Shown: positions 19,486 through 20,791 of the stretch, one piece after another
Numbering within the stretch: the first letter of the stretch is position 1
Layout of the letters: each line of letters opens with the position of its first letter
Origin: an uncultured Ruminococcus sp.
GTDB lineage: Bacteria; Bacillota; Clostridia; Lachnospirales; Lachnospiraceae
Assembly: GCA_900544395.1 (NCBI GenBank)
Contig: UQVC01000039.1
Span: 1 to 20,791, forward strand
DNA length: 20,791 nucleotides
Reading direction: 5' to 3'
Notes under the pieces: generated by a model
The model's database searches: none
What the model was told of the DNA's origin: nothing
The model's input: only the letters and a program-made list of their open reading frames with translations
Position numbers and translations under genes: made by a program

Positions 19486-20791
19486 TTAGATATCTTTAGA
19501 TTCTTGTCTGGGATATAGTGTCTTCATGTATTTACTAGGTGTAATACCAGTAGATTTCTTGAATATCTGACTAAAATACTGAGGGTTATTTCCGCATCCA
19601 ATTAAATCTGCAATTTGTTGAATAGAATAGTCTGTCCCAGATGTTGCCATAATTTGTTTGGCTTTGAAAATTCGATAATCTATTAAATATTTGGAGAATT
19701 TATTTCCAGTTTCTTTTAAAAATCGTTTGCTAAGATAATCAACATTCATAAAAAGGCAGTTTTCGGAAATCCATTTTAATGAGAGGTTTGGATTTCCATA
19801 ATGCTGTTCAACAATCTGTTTGATCTTTGAACTAAGTGATATGGTTGTTGATCCTGAAAGATAATGATTGTAACAATGTTCTATATGAAGTTCAAGTTGT
19901 CGTCTGATTTCCGAAGAAGAATCTTCATGTTCTATATAAATAAGAAAATTGGATATTTCTTCCATATCAAAAGTTCTGCTTTTTGAGATAGCGGTTATTG
20001 TAACAGAAGTAGCCAGCTGTTTTAAAAAGTCTAAGTTAGAAACAGATGACAGAAGACTCATCAGAGAAGTAAGGTGAGTTTGATATTGCATTTTATCATC
20101 TGAAAAAATCTCAGAAATTAAGTCTTGTGTCTCCTTGATAATGTTTTGATAATTATTTAATGTAGTAAATATGTTAGTGTCTATATTGCTAGTATAATAA
20201 ATACTGTCATATCGTTTGATATGAGGAACCAATTCTTGAAGCATATCAGAGAGATTGGAAAAAGAGAGGGATTTATACTCAGAAGAAATCTCTTTTACCT
20301 CTGATATTTCTGTGAAAAATTGTTCCATGATTTGGGTGTCAATATTATCTGAAGGATAATAAAAAATTAGTGTATTCTTTACATAAATTGACTGTATTAA
20401 AAGTCCAGGAAAATATTGAGTTTTAAAATTGGACAATTGTTGTATGATTTCTAAATAACCGTCTGAAGGAGTGTAATATACATAATAAAGGGTATAAGGA
20501 GTTGTCTGAACATCCAAATACTTAGAGTATGTTTTAATCATATTTTGAAATGCACAAGTATCAGAAGGTAAACTGAGACAGGATGTAAAAATGCTTACAC
20601 CAATACTATGAAAAACGTTGATATTTGTCTCAGGATCTTCTTTCATAAAATGAGTGATATTCTGAAAATAGTCTTTTTTAATATTTTTAATACTATCTAC
20701 AATTTGCATTTCATTACAAGGTTTTAGTAAATAGTGTTTTACACCATATTGCATCGCTTTTTTGGCGTATTCAAATTCACCATAACCGGAC
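19486..20791 (-). CDS. YesN-type response regulator with AraC HTH (5' end missing)
   Basis: The gene runs leftwards and is cut by the right edge, so only about 434 C-terminal residues are seen; the ATG at 20754 is internal. The first residues, SGYGEFEYAKKAMQYGVKHYLLKP, are the end of a CheY-like receiver domain including the conserved Lys-Pro. A long, variable middle region of about 300 residues, typical of YesN proteins, follows. The C-terminal AraC-type double helix-turn-helix is clear (LSLKWISENCLFMNVDYLSKRFLKE and YSIQQIADLIGCGNNPQYFSQIFKKSTGITPSKYM). Such regulators usually pair with a YesM-type sensor kinase and control sugar uptake; the partner must lie beyond the edge. Base composition is clearly more AT-rich than in the rest of the window, which suggests separate ancestry. 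No convincing terminator lies between this gene and bofA. Confidence 0.88.
   Translation of the reverse strand, partial: SGYGEFEYAKKAMQYGVKHYLLKPCNEMQIVDSIKNIKKDYFQNITHFMKEDPETNINVFHSIGVSIFTSCLSLPSDTCAFQNMIKTYSKYLDVQTTPYTLYYVYYTPSDGYLEIIQQLSNFKTQYFPGLLIQSIYVKNTLIFYYPSDNIDTQIMEQFFTEISEVKEISSEYKSLSFSNLSDMLQELVPHIKRYDSIYYTSNIDTNIFTTLNNYQNIIKETQDLISEIFSDDKMQYQTHLTSLMSLLSSVSNLDFLKQLATSVTITAISKSRTFDMEEISNFLIYIEHEDSSSEIRRQLELHIEHCYNHYLSGSTTISLSSKIKQIVEQHYGNPNLSLKWISENCLFMNVDYLSKRFLKETGNKFSKYLIDYRIFKAKQIMATSGTDYSIQQIADLIGCGNNPQYFSQIFKKSTGITPSKYMKTLYPRQESKDI

Noticed and set aside
1..20791. CRISPR array, insertion sequence, prophage or toxin-antitoxin system
   Set aside because: No regularly spaced repeats, transposase or integrase motifs, or paired small genes of that type were seen.

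Overview
The window looks like a chromosomal segment of a spore-forming, anaerobic Firmicute of the Lachnospiraceae type, close to the Ruminococcus (Mediterraneibacter) gnavus / Dorea / Blautia group. The reasons are strong AGGAGG ribosome sites, AT-biased codons, sporulation genes (spoIID, a spoIIQ-like gene, a cwlD-like amidase, bofA), anaerobic peroxide defence (rubrerythrin with a PerR-like regulator) and a gut-type bilirubin reductase. The species is an inference; no rRNA is present.

Layout. 1-3650: end of ileS, glycogen phosphorylase and a membrane protein of unknown function, in one run. 3663-5510: spoIID and a spoIIQ-like gene between two terminators. 5578-6964: a GIY-YIG protein facing a leftward perR-rubrerythrin pair. 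7103-8311: a secreted NlpC/P60 hydrolase with a fully consensus promoter. 8312-8762: AT-rich DNA with a DnaA-box cluster. 8763-9747: a DUF1858 redox protein facing mecA. 9748-10275: a long untranslated stretch with a good rightward promoter and potential RNA structure, then a 75-residue unknown protein. 10636-12573: a membrane-anchored SH3/GH18 protein. 12652-15695: an AraC-type regulator divergent from a BilR-type bilirubin reductase. 15769-16488: cwlD-like amidase. 16514-19178: a Sua5-phosphatase fusion, upp and dCMP deaminase. 19245-19454: bofA. 19486-20791: a truncated YesN-type response regulator in visibly AT-richer DNA.

How it fits together. Three spore-formation loci (spoIID, cwlD-like, bofA) sit directly behind housekeeping genes in the same way: the upstream gene ends in an intrinsic terminator whose 3' arm is also the Shine-Dalgarno of the sporulation gene, and the start codon comes 1 to 3 bases after the terminator T-run at two of the loci and at its end at the third. 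Sigma-E-like -10 sequences lie in or just before the hairpins, so a sporulation transcript could begin past the blocking arm and expose the ribosome site. A vegetative read-through transcript would carry the site base-paired. A sigma-F-like promoter covers the spoIID stop codon ahead of the spoIIQ-like gene.

Other points worth attention: the SpoIIQ-like protein has lost all LytM metal ligands; SpoIID lacks the usual Glu of its GEMP motif; the Sua5 fusion carries a phosphatase domain whose catalytic Cys is Ser, and its mRNA looks leaderless; and BilR stands without the flavodoxin-like partner found in some other species.
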